A stretch of 64,000 nucleotides of DNA from Clostridiales bacterium (GTDB taxonomy: Bacteria; Bacillota; Clostridia; Saccharofermentanales; Saccharofermentanaceae). The notes below the pieces were generated by a model. It had not been told where the DNA came from. It worked only from the letters and a program-made list of their open reading frames with translations, and ran no database searches. Of this stretch, positions 1 through 7,430 are shown piece by piece; position 1 is the first letter of the stretch, and each line of letters opens with the position of its first letter. The DNA is taken from NCBI GenBank assembly GCA_017649645.1, contig JAGCGK010000120.1, positions 1-64,000 of the forward strand. The letters are read 5' to 3'. The position numbers and the translations under genes are program-made.

Positions 1-47
1 AGATCCATATCCTTGGATTGATTGATTATATCTACTGAAACTGCCAT
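1..47 (-). CDS. 5' end of an unidentified gene (partial)
   Basis: An ATG (complement of 45-47) opens a frame that stays open to the window edge, encoding MAVSVDIINQSKDMD. A GGAGG ribosome site lies 7 nt upstream (about 55-59). The gene is divergent from the sugar aminotransferase and shares a short intergenic region with it. Only 15 codons are visible, so no function can be given; existence rests on the ribosome site and the clean start. Confidence 0.5.
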   Translation of the reverse strand, partial: MAVSVDIINQSKDMD

Positions 48-74
48 TTCACATCCTCCGCTCAAGGTGATTGT

Positions 75-104
75 TTGATTATAACACTTTTAACTGCCTT
101 ATAT
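75..104 (+). promoter_or_regulatory. Candidate promoter of the sugar cassette
   Basis: TTGATT (75-80) and TTATAT (99-104) are 18 bp apart, ahead of the aminotransferase gene. A start near 111-116 would place the in-frame ATG at 103 outside the mRNA and favours the ATG at 145. A TAAAAT at 107-112 is a competing -10. Confidence 0.35.
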
Positions 105-144
105 GGTAAAATATTGTGATCGAAAATTTGAAAGGGAAATGCAT

Positions 145-1272
145 ATGATACCGTTTAACAAAGCATCGATTACCGATGCAGAAGTCAAGTATGTCACGGA
201 TGCCCTCCTGAACGGCAAGAGCTCAGGTGACGGCAAATACACCAAGTTGGTCTGTGATGAGTTCAAAAAGCGGTTCGGCATAGAGAACATTCTCCTTACG
301 ACTTCAGGAACAACGGCTCTCGAGATGGCTTCGATCCTGGCTGATCTTAAACCGGGCGATGAAGTTATAGTCCCTTCATTCACGTTTTCTTCCACAGCCA
401 ATTCATTCATGTTAAGGGGTGCAGATCCTGTCTTTTGTGATATTCGAAAAGACACGATGAACATCGACGAGACCTTGATAGAAGATCTCATCACCCCGAA
501 AACAAAAGCTATATACACCGTTGATTACGCAGGAATCCCATGCGACATGGACGTCATAAATGACATAGCCGAAAGGCACGGTCTCCTCGTTATCGAAGAT
601 GCTGCGCAGGCAGTAGGTTCCACTTACAAAGGAAGATATGCGGGAACCCTTTCTCCGTTCGGATGCTACAGTTTCCACGAGACAAAGAACTATGTCATGG
701 GCGAAGGCGGAGGCCTGGTCATAAACGATGCTTCATACATGGACCGCGCCGAGATTATAAGGGAAAAAGGAACCAACCGCCGTCAGGTATTAAACGGCAT
801 GGTCGATAAATACACATGGCACGATATCGGATCATCATTTCTTCCGTCAGATATCCTCGCTGCGATAATGTACGGCCAGATGATGCGCTATGACGAGATC
901 ATGGAAAAGAGGATGACTGTCTGGAACAGATATGCCGAAGAACTCAAAGATCTCGAACAAAAAGAAAAGCTCGTATTGCCTGTTGTTCCTGAGTACGTAA
1001 ACCACAATGCTCATATGTTCAACATCATCCTTCCGACTGCTGAGATTAGGACTGACCTCGTTGCTAAGCTTAAGGCTAACGATGTGTATGCATATATCTG
1101 CTATGTTCCTTTGCACTCGGCTCCTCTCGGAATAAAGCTCGGTTATAAGCCGGAGCAGTGTCCCGTTACGGAAGACTACGGTGAGCGCGTTCTGCGTCTG
1201 CCGTTATTTGCTGACATGACTTCAGATGAAACGTCAAAAGTCATCGAGCTGATACATGATATTCTCTCGTGA
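145..1272 (+). CDS. DegT/WecE-family sugar 4-aminotransferase
   Basis: PLP-dependent aminotransferase of the DegT/DnrJ/EryC1/StrS family, closest in appearance to WecE/RffA (dTDP-4-amino-4,6-dideoxygalactose transaminase). It would transfer an amino group, usually from glutamate, to C4 of an NDP-4-keto-6-deoxysugar. Visible hallmarks: an N-terminus like WecE (MIPFNK), the SGTTALEMA cofactor loop, GDEVIVPSFTFSSTAN, VIEDAAQ, and SFHETKN carrying the Schiff-base lysine. Length (375 aa) is normal for the family. I chose the ATG at 145 because an AAGGG ribosome site sits about 8 nt upstream; frames from 103 or 139 lack one. It heads a cassette with an oxidoreductase and a 2,3-dehydratase. The exact sugar is inferred: the dehydratase points to a 2-deoxy substrate rather than the WecE substrate. 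Confidence 0.9.
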   Translation: MIPFNKASITDAEVKYVTDALLNGKSSGDGKYTKLVCDEFKKRFGIENILLTTSGTTALEMASILADLKPGDEVIVPSFTFSSTANSFMLRGADPVFCDIRKDTMNIDETLIEDLITPKTKAIYTVDYAGIPCDMDVINDIAERHGLLVIEDAAQAVGSTYKGRYAGTLSPFGCYSFHETKNYVMGEGGGLVINDASYMDRAEIIREKGTNRRQVLNGMVDKYTWHDIGSSFLPSDILAAIMYGQMMRYDEIMEKRMTVWNRYAEELKDLEQKEKLVLPVVPEYVNHNAHMFNIILPTAEIRTDLVAKLKANDVYAYICYVPLHSAPLGIKLGYKPEQCPVTEDYGERVLRLPLFADMTSDETSKVIELIHDILS

Positions 1273-1296
1273 TCTTCGAAAAGGAGGATAATTCCA

Positions 1297-2268
1297 ATGA
1301 TCAATCTCGGAATAATCGGTTGTGCGGAAATAGCATTCAGACGCTTTATCCCCGCTTCGCTTCAGGTAAGCGAGCTCAAGGCGGTCGCTGTTGCCGAGGA
1401 GTATGCTCCCGACAAGCTCGAGCAGTTCGAGGAGACATACGGCATTGAAGGTTACAACAGTTTCGACAAGATCTTAGGCGATCCGTCCATTGATGCGGTC
1501 TATATCCCGCAGCCTCCTGCCCTTCACTACAAGTGGGCAAAGAAAGCTCTTGAAGAAGGAAAACACGTACTCGTTGAAAAGCCGTCGACGACTTCCTACG
1601 AAGATACGGCTGACCTTGTGAAGACCGCAAGAGAAAAAGGTCTCGCCCTTCACGAAAACTATATGTTCGCATACCACTTACAGATCGAACAGATCAAAAA
1701 GATGCTGGATGATAAAGTCATCGGTGACGTGCGTCAGATATCCGCACAGTTCGGTTTTCCGATGAGAGAGAAAAATGATTTCAGATATGTTAAGGATCTG
1801 GGCGGAGGAGCACTTCTTGATGCAGGCGGATATACTCTTAAGCTCGCGACTATCCTTCTCGGTGATTCGATCAAAGTCGATTCCGCTCACCTCAATTACA
1901 TGGACGGATTCGAAGTCGATATGTACGGAAACGTAGCAGTATCAAATGATGAAGGGACCGTGTGCTTCCTGGGATTCGGAATGGACTGCGGCTACAGATG
2001 TTCATTGGAAGTATGGGGCAGCAAGGGACGCCTTTATACCAACCGCATCTTCACCGCTCCCGAGACTTTGGAACCGGTTGTCTTTATCGAGACAGCTGAA
2101 GGAACTTCTGAAAAGACTCTTGATAAGGATATGCACTTTAAGCATTCCATCGAGAAGTTCGTTAGTGAGATAAGCTCATCCGAAGAACGCGAGAAGATGT
2201 ATGATGCGATGCTCCTTCAGGCAAAGCTCGTAGACGAAGTGCGTGCTAAAAGCGAGGGTAAGATATGA
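1297..2268 (+). CDS. Gfo/Idh/MocA-family NAD(P)-dependent oxidoreductase
   Basis: The 323-aa protein has an N-terminal Rossmann fold (INLGIIGCAEIAFRRFIPA) and the family's EKP motif (HVLVEKPSTTSYED) with the catalytic lysine, followed by the C-terminal alpha/beta substrate domain with GGGALLDAGGYTLK. Family members oxidise or reduce sugar hydroxyl/keto groups. In deoxysugar pathways such enzymes act as NDP-hexose 3-ketoreductases immediately after a 2,3-dehydratase. The next gene is such a dehydratase and overlaps this one by 4 bp (ATGA), implying translational coupling. An AAGGAGG site lies 9 nt before the start. The 3-ketoreductase role is an inference from context. Confidence 0.85.
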   Translation: MINLGIIGCAEIAFRRFIPASLQVSELKAVAVAEEYAPDKLEQFEETYGIEGYNSFDKILGDPSIDAVYIPQPPALHYKWAKKALEEGKHVLVEKPSTTSYEDTADLVKTAREKGLALHENYMFAYHLQIEQIKKMLDDKVIGDVRQISAQFGFPMREKNDFRYVKDLGGGALLDAGGYTLKLATILLGDSIKVDSAHLNYMDGFEVDMYGNVAVSNDEGTVCFLGFGMDCGYRCSLEVWGSKGRLYTNRIFTAPETLEPVVFIETAEGTSEKTLDKDMHFKHSIEKFVSEISSSEEREKMYDAMLLQAKLVDEVRAKSEGKI

Positions 2269-3650
2269 GTCTTTTATACGAACTGATAAGATCATGGAAC
2301 GCCAAGGAAGGCAACGTTAATTCGACGAAGGATATCCTCGACTGGATCGATAAGAGAAACAAGACCTTGAAAGTCGACATCAAAAAAGTCCCGTTTCCAA
2401 AGGACGGTTTCTGGTTCTTCGACGAAAAGGACGGCTTCATAAGAAACAAGAATAATACGTTTTTCCAACTGGCGGGATTTCGTCAGACAAACGAAGATAA
2501 AGTCATCTGTGAGCAGCCGATGATCATCCAAAATGAGATCGGTTATCTCGGCATAATCTGTAAGATGATTGATGGCACGCTGAACTTTCTGATGCAGGCT
2601 AAGATCGAGCCCGGGAACGTTAACGCCATACAGATCTCACCTACCATTCAGGCGACTAAAAGTAACTTCACACAGGCTCACGGCGGCAAAGCTCCCGCGT
2701 ATCTGGAGTTTTTCTCGCATGCTTCTGATCATAAGATCATCGTAGACCAGATCCAGTCCGAGCAGTCTTCCAGGTTTTTTCGAAAAAGAAACCGCAATAT
2801 TTTGATATATGTGGGCGACGCAGAAGTCGAAGTCCCGGACAGCCACAAGTGGATGACGTTGGGACAGATCAAGGAGCTCATGAAGTATCCGAATCTCGTC
2901 AACATGGACACGAGAACAGTCTTATCATGCATACCGTTTTCGATGATGGAAAAAGAAGAAAACGAGACGGAAAAGATAAGAGGACTTTTTAACGACAAGG
3001 CGCTTTTTAAGTCTGTTTTCGAGAAAGAAGATAACCTTCCGGAAATATTTAATTACAACAATGATTTTAAGATGTATAGCAATATCAAGTCGGAACTTAT
3101 TCCGCTTCGCGAACTTAAGGATTGGACGATCACGGATAACGAGATCATCTGTAATAAGCCGTATGATTTTAAGGTGATCCACTGTAAGATCGAGATCGAA
3201 GGAAGAGAAGTAAGATGCTGGGATCAGCCTCTCGTGGAAGCATTGGGCAAGGCGGTGTTCGGACTATTCACCTGCGTCATTGACGGTGTCAGATATTTCC
3301 TCGTTAAGGCTAAGCCTGAAGCCGGTTGTTTTGACGGGATCGAGCTCGGACCTGTGGTTCAGATGGAGCCTTCAAATCCCGGAAATGATCTTGATAATAT
3401 CGAGACGATCTTTATGGATAAGCTTCAGAAAAACGAGGGCATTATCAAGGACGTTATCCTCTCTGAAGAAGGCGGACGTTTCTATCACGAAGAAAACAGG
3501 AACGTCATCATCGAGATCGATAAGAACGAGTTATCGAAGCTTCCGGATAATTATTTCTGGGTACGTTATTCGACATTGAACAACATGGTCCAGTTTAATA
3601 ACTTCCTTAACATCCAACTTAGAAATCTGATGTCGCTTCTGGATATCTGA
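2265..3650 (+). CDS. NDP-hexose 2,3-dehydratase family protein
   Basis: The 461-aa protein is built as a tandem duplication: residues about 5-215 and 225-460 both contain a 'FW...IRNK/ICNKPYDFKVI...EGREV' segment, then 'MIDGTLNFLMQAKIEPG' or 'VIDGVRYFLVKAKPEAG', an EL/QISPTIQ or ELGPVVQ segment, and 'SEQSSRFF' or 'SEEGGRFY'. This is the architecture of the EvaA/TylX3/SpnO group, which removes the C2 hydroxyl of dTDP-4-keto-6-deoxyglucose to give a 3,4-diketo intermediate. It is coupled to the oxidoreductase that would reduce C3, with an aminotransferase for C4, so the set could make an NDP-2,4,6-trideoxy-4-aminohexose. No glycosyltransferase is visible in the window, so the final glycoconjugate is unknown. 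Confidence 0.85.
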   Translation: MSLLYELIRSWNAKEGNVNSTKDILDWIDKRNKTLKVDIKKVPFPKDGFWFFDEKDGFIRNKNNTFFQLAGFRQTNEDKVICEQPMIIQNEIGYLGIICKMIDGTLNFLMQAKIEPGNVNAIQISPTIQATKSNFTQAHGGKAPAYLEFFSHASDHKIIVDQIQSEQSSRFFRKRNRNILIYVGDAEVEVPDSHKWMTLGQIKELMKYPNLVNMDTRTVLSCIPFSMMEKEENETEKIRGLFNDKALFKSVFEKEDNLPEIFNYNNDFKMYSNIKSELIPLRELKDWTITDNEIICNKPYDFKVIHCKIEIEGREVRCWDQPLVEALGKAVFGLFTCVIDGVRYFLVKAKPEAGCFDGIELGPVVQMEPSNPGNDLDNIETIFMDKLQKNEGIIKDVILSEEGGRFYHEENRNVIIEIDKNELSKLPDNYFWVRYSTLNNMVQFNNFLNIQLRNLMSLLDI

Positions 3651-3658
3651 AACGATCA

Positions 3659-3696
3659 AAAAGGGGCTGCCACTTCTTAAGTGACAACCCCTTATT
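3659..3696. terminator. Bidirectional terminator between convergent genes
   Basis: AAGGGGCTGCCACTT and AAGTGACAACCCCTT form a near-perfect hairpin at 3661-3693, with an A tract on the left and TTATTGTT on the right. It serves both the 2,3-dehydratase gene and the ABC permease gene. Confidence 0.85.
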
Positions 3697-3697
3697 G

Positions 3698-6175
3698 TTA
3701 CTCAACGTTCTTAAGAGCTTCGGTCATCGGGACCTTACGGATCCTTATGAAGTCGAGGACGACTACGACCAGATAACCAACAAAGACATAAACGATCATC
3801 TTCAGTATCGAAAGCTTATCGATATGGAATTCGAACCACCCTGCCATCATACGAAGGATCGACTCCCAGGCAAGTCCGATAAGCCCGATCCCGATAAAGG
3901 TTCCGACTACTTCCAGAAGGAGGAATATCACCGTCGTTCCGATGATATAAAGCGAAGCTATCTCCCCTGTCTTATAACCTAAGACCTTGACCATAGATAT
4001 GGACGTCTGACTCTTGTCGATGATGACCTTCGTGAGAAGATATGTAAGGACGATCGCGAGTATCACGCATGCGATCTGGAAATACTGCATCGCATTACCC
4101 ATGGAATGATCGAACTGACCCACAAGTCCCATGATATCGTCTATAGTCATGACTTTGGCAATATACTTCTCATCGATATCGGTTATCTTTTGGGAAGAAA
4201 AATATCCCGTAAAATTTCCTTCCTCCTTATCGAAAACTTCATTAAAATCTTCGATCGGCATGAACACCGCCATCATCGCATATTTATCTTCGACTTCAAC
4301 AGCCTTGAACTTATAGTCCGTACTCTCGAACTTAGCGTTGAGAGTAAACTCCTCACCGTCGCGGATCTTGTACTTATCCTTGAGGTTCGAAGTGATCATG
4401 ACTTCGCCTTTTTTAAGTTCCGGCATATCGACAAACTTGGAATCAGAAGAGATACCGTAGATCGATACATCCTCATTTATCTTAGTGTTTTCGATACGAA
4501 GCGTCTCAAGAGCGAACTTCTCGGAATCGACAGATGTCGTGATCTCGTTATCATCTTCATCAGTCGTGGACTTAAGGACTGTCTGATAATCACAGATGAT
4601 CATATCAGGTGCATTCGACTTCATCATGTTTAGCGTGTCAGGAGCACCGACCGCGAATGCCATGAGGAACATGATACAGATGAGACCCAAAGCGATCACC
4701 AGATAGTTAGAGATATTCTGAAGAACGATCCTTAATCTGAAACGGTTAAGGAATGACCAGCGCGGAAGTCGTATCGCATTCTTTCTTTTTGTCTGCTTAA
4801 GATCCTTACGAAGGAACTCAAGCGGACTATATCTGAGCTTATAAGTGATAACAATAAGGTTAACGACAAATACTATCCCAAGCGGGATCAAGGTCGTCAT
4901 GTAAAGCGCCTTGAAGCTCCATACGACCTCAAATACCGGGAGGCTATAGGAGTTATAGTACATCGCTGCAACAGCATCTTTAAACACTGTGTAGCCCAAT
5001 ATATTCGCGATAAGTGCGGATACCAAAGTTACGATCATCGGAATAAGCAGATAGTGCCTTATAAGTTCGCCTCTGGTATATCCCGACGCACGGAGCGTAC
5101 CTATAACCTTCGATTCCTGCATGATAGTGCTGCTTATCGTAACAGCGAATATGAATGCGATGAACGCCATGAAAATATACATAAAAACCGTAGTCATTCC
5201 CAGGTCTTTGCCGAAGTCGTTCGTCGCGAATGTGATCGCCTGATTAAGGTACGACGGAAGATAATCTTCGAGCTCGTTTTCTTCGACTGCCGCATTGGTT
5301 ATGACGACCTTAAGATAATCGTCAGATAACTCCGTTGCTTCCTTGTCATCTTCCGGCCTGTCTTTATAAAACCACGAATATGCATACTTAACGTCCCCTT
5401 CGGCCGACAGTTCATCAAACAGATCAGAAGTTACCAGTGCCACGCCGAAATTGATCGAATCAAATATCGTATCCGAGTTATTCTCATAAAGTCCCGAGTA
5501 GTTCGGAAGTGCGATCAACGCCGTGACCTTAAGGTCCTTGCCCGCGACATTTACAGTATCGCCGACCTTAAGTCCAGCATTATCCGCATGCATCCTGTCG
5601 ATGGCGATCTCATTATCATCCTTCGGAAGTACTCCTTCGAAAACACTCGGCAGATTCACATTATCCTGTATCTTATAAAGCCTAATTTTCCGATCCTTAT
5701 CTTCGCTTAAGTCAACATAGAAATTCTCGCAGATCTTCGTTCCGTATACCGGATCAAAATCATTGAGCTCATACTTCTTTTCTGCCTTACTTAATTCCTT
5801 CTCGACTTCCTCATTTACTTTCTCGAGCGCCTTATCATATAGTGCACCCATATCAGGCGTGATCGTTTCTTGAAGTTCCTCTTCACCCTTCTTCTCGAAA
5901 AAGCTCTTCAGATCCGCCTTTTCTCCGCCCTCAATAGCCTTAATGAGTTCTTCTGAAGCAGGCTCCTTCAATATAAAGTAACCGTCTTCTCTCTTGTACT
6001 TTTCTATTCCCTCATCAGCCGCAGCCAGCATCGATCCGTTGGCAACAAACATTCCCGATATCATACCGATTATGGTGATCAGGAATATCGCGAGCACGAG
6101 ATACTTTTTCCACTCTCCCAGAAACTCTCGCGGCAGTCTTTTGATGAGCGGATTTCTTACTTTCTTTCCAGCCAT
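3698..6175 (-). CDS. FtsX/MacB-type ABC transporter permease
   Basis: The 825-aa protein has one N-terminal membrane segment (residues about 26-46), a long charged, probably extracytoplasmic domain, and two blocks of about four membrane helices with FtsX-like segments (for example FAVTISSTIMQESKVIGTLRASGY and TSISMVKVLGYKTGEI), ending in VPMTEALKNVE. This duplicated layout is typical of large Firmicutes ABC exporters that move lipids, peptides or drugs. Its ATPase is encoded just upstream, 12 bp away, and both are expected to be co-transcribed from the operator-rich promoter at 6926-6981. An AGGAG site precedes the start. The substrate is unknown; repressor-type control suggests induction by the exported compound. 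Confidence 0.9.
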   Translation of the reverse strand: MAGKKVRNPLIKRLPREFLGEWKKYLVLAIFLITIIGMISGMFVANGSMLAAADEGIEKYKREDGYFILKEPASEELIKAIEGGEKADLKSFFEKKGEEELQETITPDMGALYDKALEKVNEEVEKELSKAEKKYELNDFDPVYGTKICENFYVDLSEDKDRKIRLYKIQDNVNLPSVFEGVLPKDDNEIAIDRMHADNAGLKVGDTVNVAGKDLKVTALIALPNYSGLYENNSDTIFDSINFGVALVTSDLFDELSAEGDVKYAYSWFYKDRPEDDKEATELSDDYLKVVITNAAVEENELEDYLPSYLNQAITFATNDFGKDLGMTTVFMYIFMAFIAFIFAVTISSTIMQESKVIGTLRASGYTRGELIRHYLLIPMIVTLVSALIANILGYTVFKDAVAAMYYNSYSLPVFEVVWSFKALYMTTLIPLGIVFVVNLIVITYKLRYSPLEFLRKDLKQTKRKNAIRLPRWSFLNRFRLRIVLQNISNYLVIALGLICIMFLMAFAVGAPDTLNMMKSNAPDMIICDYQTVLKSTTDEDDNEITTSVDSEKFALETLRIENTKINEDVSIYGISSDSKFVDMPELKKGEVMITSNLKDKYKIRDGEEFTLNAKFESTDYKFKAVEVEDKYAMMAVFMPIEDFNEVFDKEEGNFTGYFSSQKITDIDEKYIAKVMTIDDIMGLVGQFDHSMGNAMQYFQIACVILAIVLTYLLTKVIIDKSQTSISMVKVLGYKTGEIASLYIIGTTVIFLLLEVVGTFIGIGLIGLAWESILRMMAGWFEFHIDKLSILKMIVYVFVGYLVVVVLDFIRIRKVPMTEALKNVE

Positions 6176-6187
6176 GATCCCTACTCC

Positions 6188-6898
6188 TTACCAATCAAGT
6201 TCTGTAGCACTTATCTTGTTTTCGTTGATGATATTCTTTCGAACCTTACCGTCACGAAGCTTGATGGTATGATCCGCCATCTCCTGGATCGCGGAGTTAT
6301 GAGTAACCATGATAACGGTATTACCGTATTTCCGGTTAACGTCTTCAATTAATTTCAGTATCTCTTTGGAAGTGTTGTAATCAAGAGCTCCCGTCGGCTC
6401 ATCGCAAAGAAGTATATCCGGATTTTTTACGATCGCACGTCCTATGGAAGTCCTCTGCTGCTGACCGCCCGACAGCTGATTCGGCAGCTTATATCTGTGA
6501 TCCCAAAGTCCCAATGTGTTAAGAAGATCATCGATATCAAGCGGGCTGTCTGAAAGGTATGCTCCGACTTCGATGTTCTCCTTAACGTTCAGATTCGGTA
6601 TCAGATTATAAAGCTGAAACACATAGCCCAGGTGCTTTCTTCTGTACATCGTAAGTGCTTTCTCATTCATGTCGCGGAGTTTGTCGCCCGCTATCGAGAT
6701 ATAACCGTCATCTGCGTTGTCTATTCCTCCGATGATGTTGAGAAGCGTTGATTTTCCTGAGCCCGAAGGTCCCAATAATACGCAGAACTCACCTTTTGCA
6801 ACCGTGAAATCCATCCCTCTTAATACTTCCTGTCGGCTGTCGCCCTGTCCGAAAGCCTTGCAAACGTTACTAACTGTAAGAAATGTTTCTTTTACCAT
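6188..6898 (-). CDS. ABC exporter ATP-binding subunit (MacB/LolD type)
   Basis: The 236-aa ATPase has Walker A (GPSGSGKST), Q-loop (VFQLYNL), signature (LSGGQQQR), Walker B (ILLCDEPTGALD) and H-loop (VMVTHN). The DEPTGALD form is typical of the MacB/LolD/BceA class that pairs with FtsX permeases, and one follows directly. The start has an AAAGGGG site. The upstream promoter (TTGTAC-17-TATAAT on the minus strand) is interleaved with three GTTCATATG repeats, so the exporter is likely held off by a repressor encoded outside this window. Confidence 0.93.
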   Translation of the reverse strand: MVKETFLTVSNVCKAFGQGDSRQEVLRGMDFTVAKGEFCVLLGPSGSGKSTLLNIIGGIDNADDGYISIAGDKLRDMNEKALTMYRRKHLGYVFQLYNLIPNLNVKENIEVGAYLSDSPLDIDDLLNTLGLWDHRYKLPNQLSGGQQQRTSIGRAIVKNPDILLCDEPTGALDYNTSKEILKLIEDVNRKYGNTVIMVTHNSAIQEMADHTIKLRDGKVRKNIINENKISATELDW

Positions 6899-6925
6899 TT
6901 TTAGTCCCCTTTCATTATGAACGAC

Positions 6926-6981
6926 TGTTCATATGAATTTCTGTTCATATGTATTATATGATTATTCGTTCATATGTACAA
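6926..6981 (-). promoter_or_regulatory. ABC exporter promoter with TetR-like operator repeats
   Basis: On the minus strand TTGTAC (6976-6981), a 17-bp spacer and a perfect TATAAT (6953-6958) form a strong promoter. GTTCATATG occurs at 6927, 6943 and 6968 (plus-strand reading), one copy in the spacer and two over the start region. A degenerate ATTCATTTG lies at 6984-6992. The 6926-6951 stretch contains the inverted repeat ATATGAA-N6-TTCATAT and matches 25531-25556 in reverse orientation with one difference. Sites of this kind typically bind TetR-family dimers; that identification is an inference. Confidence 0.75.
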
Positions 6982-7063
6982 GCATTCATTTGTTGCATTT
7001 TGCACATGATTTTTTTCGAAAATGAAAAATATGTTGTCGGATATAGCCACCTCCTTGAAAGCA

Positions 7064-7112
7064 ACAAAAAACGAGATCTTTGCTGCACGAATAATGCAGA
7101 AAAGTCTCGTTT
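7064..7112 (-). terminator. Intrinsic terminator or attenuator of the structured RNA
   Basis: On the minus strand AACGAGACTTTTCTGCA pairs with TGCAGCAAAGATCTCGTT around a 7-nt loop, followed by TTTTTTGTT. The 5' arm overlaps the GAGACTTTT element of the putative aptamer, as expected of an expression platform that is switched on when the aptamer folds. Confidence 0.75.
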
Positions 7113-7197
7113 CCAACAACATATACCGGGGACTATACCCAGGATGTCGATATATGCCACATACAGGTTACCGTATGCAAACTACTCCCTAATCTTG
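7066..7197 (-). ncRNA. Structured RNA, candidate yybP-ykoY (Mn2+) riboswitch
   Basis: A ~130-nt transcript is predicted between a strong minus-strand promoter and a strong terminator. It contains GGGAGTAG (7182-7189), a hairpin GCATAC/GTATGT (about 7160-7179), a second helix GCATATA/TATATGT enclosing CCTGGG/CCCCGG, and then GAAACGAGACTTTT. GGGAGUAG and a 3' GAGACYUU are the loop sequences I know from yybP-ykoY manganese riboswitches, and the GAGACTTTT here is also the 5' arm of the terminator, so folding could be mutually exclusive. No ORF starts after the AAGGAGG at 7051-7057; the next gene is the ABC ATPase. The RNA gene is well supported; the family assignment is tentative. Confidence 0.55.
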
Positions 7198-7202
7198 GTT
7201 CC

Positions 7203-7230
7203 ATTATAACTTTTAAAGATCATTAATCAA
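7203..7230 (-). promoter_or_regulatory. Promoter of the structured RNA
   Basis: On the minus strand TTGATT (7225-7230), a 16-bp spacer and TATAAT (7203-7208) place the start near 7196, immediately before the GGGAGTAG element. Confidence 0.7.
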
Positions 7231-7352
7231 CCTTTTAACTCAGAGCATTTGCTCAGTTAGGATCATTCTGCCCGTGTTATATCCCGAGTTAGCAGATGCT
7301 TCCTATGTGTAATCTGCCCATATCTTTACCGCAAATATACCCATGTTTTCGT

Positions 7353-7408
7353 TTGCTTTAATTAAATGGTTAGTATATACTTTGACTATCAAACTTTGAT
7401 TATCAAAC
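7353..7408 (+). promoter_or_regulatory. Promoter with tandem FabT-like operators
   Basis: TTGCTT (7353-7358), a 17-bp spacer and TATACT (7376-7381) form the promoter of the carboxyltransferase operon. Two adjacent 14-bp units follow: TTTGACTATCAAAC (7381-7394) and TTTGATTATCAAAC (7395-7408). Each is a palindrome matching the FabT (MarR-family) consensus TTTGATTATCAAA known from fatty-acid genes of streptococci. They cover the expected start site, so repression is likely. Confidence 0.7.
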
Positions 7409-7430
7409 TATTTTACAAAGGGGAATAACT

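Noticed and set aside
103..144. Earlier start codons for the aminotransferase (ATG 103 or 139)
   Set aside because: ATG 103 overlaps the probable -10 and lacks a ribosome site; the conserved MIPFN start of the family is at 145.
4106..4633. Long plus-strand frames opposite the ABC permease (also at 5054-5329)
   Set aside because: Antisense shadows of the permease with no ribosome site or recognisable product.
7051..7057. AAGGAGG on the minus strand as the ribosome site of a hidden gene
   Set aside because: No start codon lies at a suitable distance, and the nearest frame ends after 17 codons within the exporter promoter.
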